Notes: generated by a model from the letters alone, not told the origin. 64,000 bases of DNA from Cristatella mucedo (GCA_009760855.2 WPIO01000095.1:23501-87500), one strand, 5' to 3'. Numbered from the stretch's first letter, positions 35,561 through 46,600 are shown. Program-made: numbers and translations.

Positions 35561-35779
35561 TTGGTTAGTTATATAATAATATGAATAACATTAGTAAACA
35601 ATTAATGTTTCAAGCTCCTTCGTCTTCAAAACTCATTTTATTTGTTTGACATAAGGACATTTTATTTTTTATAGTAATAATAACTGCTTCATGCTTCAAG
35701 CAACGATGGTAACAGTAAATTTCAGAACATCTTTTTTCTGAGGTGTTTCTTAGCTAAGGAGTATTCCCTGCTGGGTCTA

Positions 35780-36052
35780 GATCTAGAAAAATTTAATAGG
35801 AGATCACTTAAACAGAGAATGGATAGAAAAACAGTCAAAATGTGAAATTATTTGAATAATAAAATTACTAGATCTAAAGGAGAACTACCTAAAGCTATAC
35901 AAAAAAGAAACAAAATTAAGAAGCCGAAATACTATAGAAAAGTAAGACAATATGAGAAATGATTAAAAACTGAAAATACTGTTAGATACTTACTAGAATC
36001 AGGTGAGGGAGAAGATGAAAAAGGAGGGCTACATATCCAATATGGACTTTAA
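35780..36052 (+). pseudogene. Virus-like gene k, charged, two TGA codons; second copy at 47.5 kb
   Basis: A single frame from about 35,784 to the TAA at 36,050, interrupted only by TGA at about 35,841 and TGA at about 35,959. Lys/Arg-rich first half (KIKKPKYYRKVRQYEK), acidic end (ESGEGEDEKGGLHIQYG). A diverged copy of its last about 175 bases sits at 47,508-47,688 and shares the second TGA. Function unknown. Confidence 0.45.
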
Positions 36053-36129
36053 CAAAGCAAGTAATGAAAGGTCAGCCTATTAGATATTTTATTAATGATG
36101 TGAAAAGAAGCTTGGTCATGGAAGAATTA

Positions 36130-36605
36130 CGAATTTTTAGACAGAAGTAGTTGCCTTTGGAGAATTACCAATTTCATATAATTCTGTTATTATATCTTCA
36201 AATTCTTCTTTGGGACAATGTCATCTGATGAAGTATCTTTTTTTTTTAAACTCATTAATTGACTCAATATTTGATCATTTCCTTTTTCATTCTCCGCAAG
36301 AACGCCACCAATTTATATTCACATAGCTGATGCACAAGCTAATGCAGGTACTACTTGTGATAGATCCGGAATAGTGGAGATATATGAGCGAGAAATAGTA
36401 ACTCTTACAGCTATATATTTATTCAGGATTTTTATAAAATTCGTAACCTTCAGCAAATTAGTTACAAATGTTCTTACTTTTGCCTTATATGCAATTATAT
36501 CTTCATATCTCTGATTAGCAAATGTTAATCTCAGATTTGGTATTCCTATATACAAAACAAAGAGCAATAATTCCATTTGATTATTTAATACATTTAATAA
36601 TTCCG
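36130..36605 (-). pseudogene. Virus-like minus-strand gene l, right edge of the element
   Basis: An open run of 85 codons (36,319-36,576) with RLTFANQRYEDIIAYKAKV and VPALACASAM continues in the same frame through TGA and TAA into an acidic tract. A frameshift follows, with a short C-terminus (EEFEDIITELYEIGNS) ending in TAA. No family recognised. Just beyond its 5' side the base composition changes and the satellite begins. Confidence 0.4.
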
Positions 36606-36624
36606 TTATGAAAGACAGTGTTGC

Positions 36625-37260
36625 ACGTTAACTCACCGGATTCATGCGATTGCACTAACTGGCCTCTAATGGCCCGACCCCGATAGCAGCCCTAAATAAT
36701 TGAGCTGCTTTATAGCCGCCATTTCGAAAAAAGCTTCACGCAACCGTGGTTTTAATTTCAAATGATAGAAACTAGTGTTCCAAGTTTACCCACCAAATTT
36801 AATGCTGCTGCGCTTGCCCGTTCTCATAGTGTGGCGTACAGCTGCAATTTCCACAATAAGCCTTGCACAACTGCAGGTGTTGATTTAAAGTGATAGAAAA
36901 CAGTATTCTGGCTAATCGGAAAAATCTCATGCGATTGCGCCTGTGCGTTCACATGCAACGGCCTCTCCTGGCCCTCGCCGCCATGAAATGTCGAGCTGCG
37001 ATGCAGCTGCCATTTCCGCATTAGGCGGTGTGCAACTGCTGTTTTGATTCCAAATTATAGACAACAATGTTCCGGGTTTACTGAGAAAATTTGATTTGAT
37101 TGCACTTGCGTGTTCTCATGCAGTGGCTTCGGACGGCCCGGGCCAGGGAGTCTCCCAATATTAGGGGACTGTAATACAGCTGCCATTTTCACTATGAGCG
37201 TCTCGCCGCCGCGGTTTTGATTTTTCACATTATAGAAAGCCACGCTTAAGATTTAGCCAC
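36625..37260. repeat. Degenerate satellite, four monomers of about 130-172 bp
   Basis: A recurring anchor (GTTTTRATTYMAAATKATAG followed by a GTTCC or similar block) occurs at about 36,748, 36,878, 37,041 and 37,213. The order within each monomer is conserved: GCGATTGCRCTTGCGTGTTC, a GGCCC-rich block, AGCTGCCATTTYC, GTGCAACTGC, anchor. It abuts the right end of the viral block. It matches nothing I recognise. Confidence 0.8.
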
Positions 37261-40180
37261 TAAATCGGTGAAGCTACACGCTAGTGGTTATTTTCATCTC
37301 GTTTATGCCCAAAGTCACAGAAGCAGTCTAAAAATTCAAGAAGTACAAGATACCCATTCTAATATTCCTGAGCAATTCACGAAATAATAAAGAATGTCAC
37401 TAAGTGAGTGAGCGGGAAAGAGTCTCCGCAGACTAAGTTACCTACACAATTGAAACGCGCATATCAAAAACCTGCTCGTCTCCATTTCATAATTAAATGC
37501 ACAATTTGATATTCAATTTTAACTATGAGAGTGCATGTTGCAGCTACGTATAAGTATTAGGAAATTATCTCTCCTGATATTTTTGTAATGGCGCTCTTCA
37601 TACATGTACGATTGTTGTCGTAAGCAACTTGTATATATGAGAGTCACTCAAGGGTTCACATTCAAAATTAAATAGGTTTATATTTAATTGCTTGCATGCT
37701 TCCTTAGTAATGGCTGTGAACTATCAAAGACTCTACAAATAGTGGCGAGAAAAATATCGGCATATATTCCTGAATATGCATTACCAACACGCTTTCTAAT
37801 TTTTATGGATCTTTAGGTTCTTCCTCAGCCACTGGTTGTTTTAGAATGTATATGTATGTATGTGTGTGCGTGTGTGTGTCTGTGTGTGTGTGTGTTTTTG
37901 TCGGAATAGCTAGTTAGTCGTGTATTTAGTATTGAGTTTCCGCAGTTGTTCATTATGGCTTACGCTGTGGAAATTTAGCTCTCTGTGGATGCCAAATGGA
38001 CTGCTCTGCGTTTTACGAAATGGACTTGTCATATTACAACATAGGCGCTCTCGACTGCTGCCAGCGTGCTCCATTGTATTCCTAAATTTAAAAATCGTAT
38101 TATAATCGTAACTGCAGAACGTTGGTCGACATGCGGGGGGGGGCAAGAGCGGAATTGTATTCAACGAGTTGAACTCTCTATGGCACAGCCGGGGACGATG
38201 ACTTTTACATATCTGTGCACGCGAAGCTTCCTTAAGTTACAGTCTGCCTCAAGCCGGCAGCACGATTGCAGAGTATTAAAACAGCTCATCGCTCGTCAGA
38301 GAAGCAGCCTATATTCACAGAAGTTTACACATTAGCAGTCTAGAAGCAAGCTACAACAGTCGCAGCATTTTATGCCTAGGCTGAGATACTTGAAGCCTGA
38401 ACGTTACCAGCAGCAAGCTCCGGAGCTGTGGCATGGCATCAAGAGCTCCGGCTTCCTAAGCTGTACCTATACGATTTGCATAACTTAAGACGCGGAGATT
38501 CGATCAGGTCTGTACCTGTTCTACAGTTTCGTCTGACCGCCCTTGATATCTTCTAGATTAGCGGCGGTAATAAGTTCATTCCCGCTACTGTCATTTGGGC
38601 ACCGAGTTTGCAGCTTTGCAGCAGACTCATCATTAATCTAAGCAGATCGTTGGTTATCGGTGACTGCATTTACTGAATATTTTAATAAATTCGGCGTCAT
38701 ATATAAACATATCTCAGGATGACCACTCTCCGAAAAGTAGTAAAGGTAAATGCTGCTGAGCTGCTAATACCGGTTCTTGAACTCTTTGGAATGAGCATTG
38801 ATTCTGAACTCACGTAAGTTCAGTACAATGCGATCCCACAACTTGCTCAATATTGATTAAGCACTGCTCCAGAATTCTTACGATTCTATCAGGTGATTCC
38901 TTTTATGAATTCCAAATTTTGGCTAAGCGAGCAGGTGCTTTAGTTTTCAAGCACTCAATATCGTAGTCAGTACATGCCTTGGCACTCCAACGTTTAACGG
39001 CGATCTTGATGCCACGCTTACATGGCCGACTAAAAGTTAAGGCTCAGCCGCCTCTAGAAAGTTTTCTGGCTATTCTCGTCGCTTTGATAATCCCACGGCT
39101 TTTCCAGACTCAATTCCTCAAAGCGGCAGAAACGCGCAGACCAGTCTTCAAAACGCCGTAAGGAGGAAATATATACTGGCGACTTTCGCACTTGGATGGC
39201 AGCCAGGATTGTTAAATTAAACATCAGCAAGACCAAACTAAGAAATATGCGTAAACCTACTATCAGTCAGGAACTTAAGAGAACATTTACGCTGAAAACT
39301 GGCCCGGCCAACGCATTTCTTTTATCCTCTTCTCGGAATCCGGGAATCTGCCGTATCCAAAATGACATTTTACCGAGAACCGTATCACCTCCACTTCGTA
39401 GTCTACTTACGGAATCTTCCACAAATTCGGCCATGCTTAGGTAAGATTACAGCAGCCAAATAAGTCCGTGAATTTAAAACATCCATCAAGACTTCAGTAA
39501 CTCGTTCCTTGAAGGTAGCCGTCGTGCCTGCGAAATAAGATGCGTGCAGATCGTGCGAAATTCGGCAGCTAGGCTTGTGTGGAGGGATAGACCTAACTAA
39601 TACATCAAATGACTTCTCTTTGACTTGCACTGGATCTTCGTCAAGTAAAGTACTGACTTCAAGGACTTTCACTCAGTTTTAGGTCACTTCATTCTCTTTA
39701 TTTTGAATTTGACACAATTGGCATTTGCTTGGGTTGCTTAGTTGCGTCTCTTACTAAGCTGAAATTCTGTCGAGGTCATGCCTTCAAAGTCGACAAACAT
39801 CTCGGCATCTTCTCAATTCTTGACATTACATGCGAAACTGTAAATTCACCTGCTGCTCACATCTTATCGATAATTTATTCACATGAATCGTACTTTAAAT
39901 TCAAATTAAAGTAAATTTTGAAAAAAAATTAAACACGGTCTAAGAATCGAAAAATTGCTTAGAGTACCTTTAAAAAAGAAAAGATGTCAGAAATAGGATA
40001 AGGCTTTATAAATTTTCACACAAAAAAGCATTAAACAAACCATTAAGCAAACCATGTCAAATACGAAAGTAAACCGGAGGAAAAATATAGATAAATTACA
40101 AATTTATATATCTCTGCACCACAAAAAACATGTGTCCCCCTTGTTGAACCTGGGTATTGCTTGAACCGAGGTGCTTCACA
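37261..40180. other. Host DNA with a TG microsatellite and a weak coding remnant
   Basis: Contains a TG/TATG microsatellite at about 37,846-37,902 and short G runs. Apart from the minus-strand remnant at 39,054-39,690 (listed), nothing is recognised. Confidence 0.4.
39054..39690 (-). pseudogene. Unidentified degenerate coding remnant
   Basis: Three adjacent minus-strand frames read like real protein: 39,403-39,672 (CRISHDLHASYFAGTTATFK..., then AAVILPKHGRICGRF), a middle tract with GKMSFWIRQIPGF and GPVFSVNVLL that faintly recalls a MATH domain, and 39,054-39,236. Frame changes between them suggest a decayed gene or transposon ORF. The family is not established. Confidence 0.25.
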
Positions 40181-40186
40181 TAATAT

Positions 40187-40222
40187 TACTATATATATAT
40201 CCTATATATATATATCCTATCG
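40187..40222. repeat. Short (TA)n tract
   Basis: Two TA runs separated by TCC, just left of a SINE A copy. Confidence 0.8.
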
Positions 40223-40231
40223 TCATATTCA

Positions 40232-40350
40232 TCTGCATAGCACCCTAGGAGAACTTAATCTCTATTCAGGCGCTTCACATATGCCACCGGGTTTGAGCCC
40301 ACGACCTTGGCCAGGCTTTGGTTAGGCGAGCACCTTAACCACTGGGACAA
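40232..40350 (-). mobile_element. tRNA-derived SINE, family A
   Basis: Minus-strand copy with the tail signature GAACTTAATCTCTATTCAGG at the left and the B-box/A-box regions (GAGCCCACGACC; CACCTTAACCACTGGGAC) at the right. Confidence 0.82.
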
Positions 40351-40361
40351 TACGTGTTTAA

Positions 40362-40860
40362 AGTTCTTACGCTGACCCACACGGCCCGCAACGGCTTGGC
40401 CCCTTCATACCTAGCTGAACTGCTGCACCAGTTTCAGCCTCTTCGCGTCCCCAGGTCCTATGTGGAGACTAAATTAGCTGTTCCTTTCCTTTGCTTAACG
40501 ACCGTTGGTGACAGAAGCTTTTGATCTGCAGGTTCTTGACTGTGGAGCTCACTTCCACAATTCCTCCACAACGACAGCTACTCTCCCGCTGCCGACTATG
40601 GCACACCCTTTCCAGCCGTCCTGAGCTGCTACTTCCATGCTACTCACTACCTCAAGTGCTCTCCTGTCTCAGCTACGCGTCTCACTTTCTCTTTGTTGCG
40701 TGAGATTAAATCTGTTGGCCACCGAATGCGTGCAGAAAGCCGCCGCCCGGGCTTTGGATGCACTATGCAAAACTCTCCTGTGTGTCACCCACACAGCCTT
40801 CGTGGCTTAGAGTAGTTACAGGCGGAGGTACATTTACATTATTTACATTATTGAGATGCA
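40362..40860 (+). mobile_element. LINE family B C-terminal and 3' UTR fragment
   Basis: Parallels the minus-strand LINE B end at 52.74-53.28 kb: LTHTARNGLAPSYLAELLHQ, then GDRSF, LWSSLPQF, a DYGTPFPAVLSCYFHATHYL stretch, LLREIKSVGHRM and the CACCCACA UTR. Minor frame breaks. Confidence 0.8.
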
Positions 40861-41200
40861 AGCTTCTGACTTTTTTTTAGAAAGCTTTACTTACAGTGTA
40901 GCTTTGTGCCTTGTAGATTCCATGACTCGGTGGTACTTAATGGATCTAAGTCAAATTTAAAATGTGAGTTCAGCTTTGCTTGTAAATTCTTGCAGTAGTT
41001 CATTTATGATTTCGGTTTGATAGCGTTTGCTGCGCATGTCATAAAATTTTGTTGAACTTCATATTTTGAAACCATGGACATGTATGTGGGGAAGGTTATT
41101 GAACCAAAATTAGAAATAAACAACTACAACGATTGACGTAATTGTATTCTCTAGTGAAAGTCTGTTATTGTAATAGTAATGAATAAAAAATAAAAAAATA
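40861..41200. other. Host intergenic DNA
   Basis: AT-rich, with nothing recognised. Confidence 0.4.
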
Positions 41201-41204
41201 AAAC

Positions 41205-41380
41205 AAAAACTAGCTGATTTGACAGCCTCTTTTTGTATAGCGACAGAAGAGCCTTTACTGCTATCACCACCGCTGGCAGTGGCGATAAAGGATCGCCCAC
41301 CACAGGATTCGAACCCACGACCTCGGGGCCGAGGTCGTGAAAAGCAACCGCCTTACCTAGTGAGCCATTATGGCTCACCG
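41205..41380 (-). mobile_element. tRNA-derived SINE, family B
   Basis: Minus-strand copy: tail CTAGCTGATTTGACAGCCTC, body with GCGACAGAAGAGCC, B box complement GGATTCGAACC, and A-box side AACCGCCTTACCTAGTGAGC. Confidence 0.88.
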
Positions 41381-41479
41381 TACGTGGATTACGAAGGACG
41401 TTCAGAGGTGGTCGCAAAAAAGAAGGTCTTAGACCGGTGAAAAAAATTGGCTTCGGACCACACCGCAGCACTCAAGAGT

Positions 41480-41545
41480 AGTGTAGAGGGGAAGTAGTAG
41501 TCTGGTAGGTAGGCTGGAGCCAGATACTGAAAGGATGCAACCTTG
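41480..41545 (-). mobile_element. LINE family A scrap
   Basis: A short segment (GGTAGGCTGGAGCCAGATAC) matches the LINE A coding segment near 21.08 and 31.63 kb. Little else is left. Confidence 0.35.
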
Positions 41546-41549
41546 GAAA

Positions 41550-44500
41550 TGAGCTCTCTTTTCTTACATATCTTGCTGGCAAGGAAGCTATTGAGAACGG
41601 TCTCCTGAATCACCACAAAGATCGTTTAGTAAGCTGCTTACCTAGGAGCGGTTAAGACGATAACTTGATATTCGACATCAGCCTTTTCTGATTGTATGCA
41701 TGTGGTTTCCCTATTTTTTTTTTTATATTAGCTGCACTTGGCCTTAGCTGTGAGGAATTTGTGGGGCCGACAATGGTTCGCATGTGCCTATTAATGGACA
41801 GTCAGTCCTGATATTTTGTACGCTTCGTCAAGCTTTCGCTTGGTGGTACTAGCGAATCTAATGTGTGCAGCAAGCCGTAGGCCACTTGGTCGAGGGCGTA
41901 CACTGTGCTTAGTCACGGGCTCATTCAGAACGACGGCATTCGTGTCGCGCTCGTAGCTTTCCAGCAGCCAGGATAGGTTGAATCGACACAACTATAGCAG
42001 TATGGGCCGGGAAGATATTTGTACTGCCTTTACGGCCGCCTGCCTTGACCGGAAGCACTGGAACCTGCGGCGCCACATTGCCCCACTGCCAAGCATGGTC
42101 GCCGGCTTAAGCTTATGGAGGATTACCTGCAACCCTGCCGCCTCAAAAACTAGTTTCTTTTTTAGCTAGTGACTGTATATTCCCATAAATAGGAACTCCG
42201 GTGCAATGGACCTCAGAATCCAGGTGGTCGGTAGGAGTCGGGCAGCGGGCAATTCAAGAGGCCGAAACTTGCAGGTGATCAACATCTAGCAGCATTTAGG
42301 CGCACTTTCCTTGAGAATGTAGTAACCCTGAAATCAAGAGGTATCTCGATGTTTGAAGCAAAACATTATTTGTATCTAAAGTAGATGTCACGGATGCTAG
42401 CAGTCTGCTGAGAGTAACGAGGACTGTTGCAGAACTGAAGAGTAAGTTCGCAAATGTCACGGCTGCATAAAGTGGCCTTACTACTACTTGCTGTCAATAT
42501 AGATGGTAAAGGGCGATTGGGTTGCCACTATAGCACGGGTGCAGGCCATAGTTGAAGTTCCGTGTGCTGTGAGAGACGCAGTGCTGCCGTGAGGCCATTC
42601 ACTAGTCAACGGTCAAGAAAATTGCAATAGTTTAATACTGCAGCCGACAAACAGCACGTGGACCGTATCAAATACGGACAAAGGAAAAGCAACAAACGGG
42701 TCCAATATGTAGTAGTCCTAAATGATCACTATTGGCTGAGCAAGCCACCATGCATAATAGCCTTAATACTACTGGCTTCTCCTCACGATCACGCTCTGAT
42801 CAGCCCTGATCAGCCGTAGCTGGTGTGGCCTTGGCAGAGGCCTGTTGGCCTAGGTGCAGCCAATCAGCAGTGGTCTGCAGCTCCGAAAATAGCCGGTGTC
42901 CTGAGTCAGTCAGTGCTGCACTGCTGGTCAAGGTGAGTTCGCCCGGCTCAATGTCTGTGAAGCGGATTCAGCCAACATGCTGAAGTCGCGAAAACCGATG
43001 TCTTCAAGCTTTGGAAGCCAGTGTTTAATATTTTCTACCCGAGAATGAAACTGGCTGCTGGCAATGTGCAGGTGTCTCGTAACTCTGGTGTCCTTGACGG
43101 ACGATACGAGGACCGAAGTGGTCCTCACTGTTCTGGTCGCAGATAGTTTGAATCCTATGGCTGTTGTAATTCGATTTGACTCGGCTGCTGCGCCAAATGC
43201 GGATGTTATGGATTGCTGGTCTGATCCGGCCAAAGCTGCTATGCTGCTCTGCGACCGTGCTGCTGGTTGTGTCTGCACAGCGGGTAATCCGCTAGTTCAA
43301 AACCCTCGCTACCTGCACAACGAAGACTTGCTTTAGCGACGTGCGGTTTTCCGATACTGTGACGTGCTACACGCTCATGCTTAAATGATGGAGGCGACTG
43401 CTTCTCGACAAGATGCATTCTGCGTTTCCACGATTCCACGTCTTCGCGTTATTGCAAACTCGGCGAAGCTTCTTCTCTTGCGTGTCGAAATGAATGCATG
43501 CCGTCTTCTGCAGCGGTTCTGTCATTGAGACTTCAACTTGAATGCAATGCCATAATCTTCGTGCTCTTGGATGTCGGCCAACTGCCGATGATTACAAAAC
43601 AATGCCCCGATTGCTTAGTCGGCGTGTCACGTTAGCAAATGGATCGTATTTCCCGCTCTGAGTCGCAGTGACTTAATTGTTCACTCCGTTACGACGTCTA
43701 CCCGCGGGTGCAAGCCCAAGTAAATATGCTGCCCACGGTGTATGTCCAGCATGCTCCACAGACTGTCCGTGTGAATGCAAGGCTCACAAGACTGGATCGA
43801 CGAGACGATGACACGGTTGGAAAAGTCGCAGCCGTAATCACTTATGCAGTGGTGCATGGGGGCTTGCTCTCTGCCTTGTTTTAAGTGTGCTAGTCGTATT
43901 AAACCATTTAGCCTTGAAATCGTTTCAGATGTCTATGGGTAGATCTCCACCCAAGCAAAGGGCTGATGACCTGGACACCAAAAAGGCTGAGGTTTAGTTG
44001 AAACACTGATGCTGTCAGATCGATAACCATTAGATCGCTGCCAGATCGATAGTGTTACGGCTGTCGGTGTTTAAGGTAAGATAAGACGGCTACACGGAGG
44101 TGTCTGAATATGTCATTAATAAGACATCTATCATAGTTGTGGGAAGCTTTTTATGATCCCGGCTGCAGACACTCTCTCATTTAAGAAGTAGTAATGAAAC
44201 GCTAGAAAACTATTATCAGCCAAATTATGAAAGCACTAAATATTATGATCGGCTACAATTATAATTACAATTTTAATAACAAGCTATAGTTACCGGATAC
44301 CGTATGTGCTAGTTATTCAGTTGTATTTTGGGCTTCGAATGAGGTAATCTTTTTTTACTCTCGACGTTGAAGTGAGATGTCGCAATGGCTGGAGTTACAA
44401 AAATAGCAGCTCTCTGTGGCTCTATCTATCACTGTTCTACGCAAACGACACACTTACTGCGTTGGGATACGGGCGCGATCGATTGCTGCAGTGCTCTGCC

Positions 44501-44935
44501 ACCTTCGAGAAAATAACTGCGTGTTTGGAGGGAGCATCTGCGACTTGCGAGCCTTCGTGCTTCGAGGCACCAGCTTCACCAGTATTTGTCACGCGTCGGC
44601 AAGAACTTAAACGTCGAAACAACGCCATTACTCGCTCTTTATTCATGCCGATGGACATTAGTAACGACGCTTTCGTGGTGCATTTGTAAAAGTAGATATC
44701 CCGTCGTTCTCATAAGTGACTAGCATTGCAGATGCTGATACGGGTAAATACAATAAAAATATTTGGTTAATAGTGAATTGATAGCAAAACTACTCATGGC
44801 TCTCGATAGTTTTATATATCAGCTACAGAAAAAAAAGTGGAAGGATCTACCATTTGCAAATTCTCCCGCCATTCAAAGTGCTGCCCATTTCAAATTTTCA
44901 GCAACGCCATGGAGAGGTGCCTATCAGCATTTAAC
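41550..44935. other. Host DNA, no confident gene
   Basis: Minus-strand open frames at 42,928-43,278 and 43,239-43,439 read like protein and might be remains of a retroelement pol, but no catalytic motif is visible. Plus-strand frames overlap them. Nothing else is recognised. Confidence 0.35.
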
Positions 44936-44940
44936 TTGAA

Positions 44941-45137
44941 GGTTATCTGCAGGTATATGCGTGTATATATATATATATATATGTATATAATAAATAAATC
45001 CTAGCTGATTAAACAGCCTCTTTTTGTATAGCGACAGAAGAGCCTTTACGGCTATCACCACCACTTGTAGTGGCGATAAAGAATCGCCCACCGCAGGAAT
45101 CGTGAAAGCAACCGCCTTACCTAGTGTGCCATCACGG

Positions 45138-45172
<35 letters not shown>

Positions 45173-45192
45173 GCATATACCTGCAGATAACC
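44941..45192. repeat. 21-bp perfect inverted repeat flanking a SINE and TA runs
   Basis: GGTTATCTGCAGGTATATGCG at 44,941-44,961 is exactly reverse-complemented at 45,172-45,192. Between them lie a TA run, the SINE B copy and another TA run, giving a hairpin-capable unit of about 250 bases. Confidence 0.9.
45001..45140 (-). mobile_element. tRNA-derived SINE, family B
   Basis: Minus-strand copy with a shortened B-box region (GCAGGAATCGTGAAAGC), which points to an internal deletion of about a dozen or more bases relative to other copies. Bounded by TA repeats. Confidence 0.85.
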
Positions 45193-45195
45193 TTG

Positions 45196-45257
<62 letters not shown>
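45141..45257. repeat. (TA)n tracts
   Basis: Two long TA runs (about 45,141-45,170 and 45,197-45,256) flank the right arm of the inverted repeat. Confidence 0.95.
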
Positions 45258-45259
<2 letters not shown>

Positions 45260-45673
45260 TTATAACTTAATATATGTAGTAGATAATATTTGCCTTTTCA
45301 AGGTACAACAGTCGTCACTATTCAATATTTGCATCGACCTGCTTCGCGTCTTGCTCCTTATTATATTCTTTGAGCACGTAATTAGCTAGACTTGTCTTCA
45401 GAGCACTAAGCCCACTTTCACTTACACGTATGCCAGTCACGTACGCGGCGCATAAACCGTCTTAACCGATTCGATACCTGCTGCCACCGCGCAAACGGTG
45501 AGACCTGAGCCGCGTCTGTCGCAGCCATTTCCGCATCCGCTTCGTTTCAAAAGAAAGCTGAATCTCGACGAAGCGCTACGGCAGTGCTGTCATTTTGCAA
45601 ACGTGTGCAGCGAAGCGGGCTCACTCGGAAAGCCGAGGGGGACAAGCACAACGATGTCGATTCGAGGGCGACC

Positions 45674-45785
45674 TCGTCCGACGCTCGGACAAAGTCGTCG
45701 TCGTCCGACGCTCGGACGTCTGTCCGACGCTCGGACGTCGTCGTCATCTTCCGACGCTCGGACGACGTCGTCGTCGTCGAGCGCT
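45674..45785. repeat. Minisatellite of short palindromic units (TCCGACGCTCGGA)
   Basis: Four copies of TCCGACGCTCGGAC, each a hairpin with 5-base arms and a CGC loop, separated by (GTC)n spacers of variable length. All three plus frames are open through it, so the long ORF 45,498-46,301 is unreliable. Confidence 0.9.
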
Positions 45786-46001
45786 CTGAGCGAACGCTGC
45801 GCTCCTACGGAGATGCTGCTCAATGCTTCGCGAAGGCGGCCGGCAGGCGGGCGGCGGCAATACTGCTTTAGGGCGAGTGCTTTAATGCTAATCCACTGGA
45901 TGCCACAGCTGCGGCTGCCTCTGCCCGCTCGCTCGCTCGCTCTCCGCTTCCCGGTCCGGGTCACGTCGCGCTCGCTCGACCGGGCTGCTAGGCGGCGCTC
46001 G

Positions 46002-46121
46002 CTACGCTCCGCTTCTCTCCTCGCTCGCGTCTTTGGGCGCCTCTCCGGAACCGAAAATGCGTTCGATCTTCTCGAATCCGGCTTTCACCGAGTGCTGCGT
46101 CTCTCTCGCGACGTCTGTCAG
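46002..46121 (-). CDS. Candidate terminal exon of the 11-residue-repeat gene
   Basis: On the minus strand a good splice acceptor (CTGCTCCTCTTTGCAG, ending at 46,122) precedes a 39-codon open stretch starting in phase 0 (LTDVARETQHSVKAGFEKIE) and ending in a TAG stop. An amphipathic, charged helix with a small Gly/Ser hinge (FGSGEAP) is seen. The phase matches the donor of the exon at 48,230-48,340. Whether they join is inference; cDNA would decide. Alternatively it is the end of a different gene. Confidence 0.35.
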   Translation of the reverse strand: MTDVARETQHSVKAGFEKIERIFGSGEAPKDASEERSGA

Positions 46122-46501
46122 CTGCAAAGAGGAGCAGTTCGCGATGTCCCGCATGCGATGCAGGCTCGCGAAAAATTTGATGGCGCTCCGGCGAGAGACG
46201 GCGCCGTCGCGCTCGGTTGGCATCGGGCGAAGTCCCGTGCTTCGAAGTCCGAAAAGCGCAGGTGCACTAGCGATCAGCTTCGCAGCTGGGTCGGGGTCTA
46301 GAGTCGCAGGTCCCAGCAGTCGGCGTCCGGAATCAAAGAGAGATACGCGGATTAGTTAGTACGAGCGGGAAGTATAGACGCGATTTGCTGACAGCTGGCT
46401 TGCTGACCGAGCGAGTCGCCTTGGGCGCGGCTTTGTGACACACTAGGCACCGCCTCGCTCTCACAAGTTTCCTCTTTCTCTTCTTTTCTTCCATGGCATT
46501 C

Positions 46502-46600
46502 TCCCCCAATCTCTCTCTCTCTCTCTCTTTTCTCTCTCTCTCTCCTCTCTCTATCCTCTCAATCGCTCTTTGTCTGTCTATCTGTCTGTCTCTCAATCGC
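46502..46600. repeat. CT-rich microsatellite
   Basis: Interrupted CT and CTGT repeats. Frames through it are artefacts. Confidence 0.85.

Larger units (their letters stand above)
20436..36600. mobile_element. Endogenous polinton/adintovirus-like element (decayed)
   Basis: An AT-rich island, compositionally unlike its flanks, with virus-like genes on both strands: PLA2 domain (23.5-24.0 kb, +), adenain-like protease (25.2-25.6 kb, -), A32-like ATPase (25.94-26.6 kb, +), major capsid-like (31.8-34.1 kb, +), fibre-like (34.4-35.6 kb, +), and unassigned genes. This gene set is typical of polintons (Mavericks) and adintoviruses. No polymerase B, no integrase and no terminal inverted repeats were found, so either the ends are lost or the element is a fragment. 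At least seven LINE A and two SINE A insertions lie inside, with target-site duplications at two of them. All recognised genes are broken, so the copy is inactive. Confidence 0.75.

Noticed and set aside
20436-36600. Contamination by a free virus or microbe
   Set aside because: Host LINE and SINE copies with target duplications are inserted inside the block, and a second fragment lies elsewhere in host DNA.
20436-36600. Firm claim of an alternative genetic code
   Set aside because: All three stops occur, the copies disagree at one stop (TTA versus TAA), and frameshifts are present elsewhere. Kept only as a testable idea.
20436-36600. Polymerase B, integrase or terminal inverted repeats
   Set aside because: Looked for polymerase YxDTDS-like and integrase-like motifs and for matching ends, and saw none by eye. 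Absence is not proven.
39054-39690. MATH-domain host gene
   Set aside because: Only a faint resemblance in one short tract, with frame breaks. Left as an unidentified remnant.
42928-43439. BEL/Pao-type retrotransposon pol
   Set aside because: The minus-strand frames look protein-like, but no protease, RT or integrase catalytic motif could be confirmed.
45498-46301. 267-codon plus-strand ORF
   Set aside because: Runs through the palindromic minisatellite and CpG island, opposes a better minus-strand exon, and has no domain.
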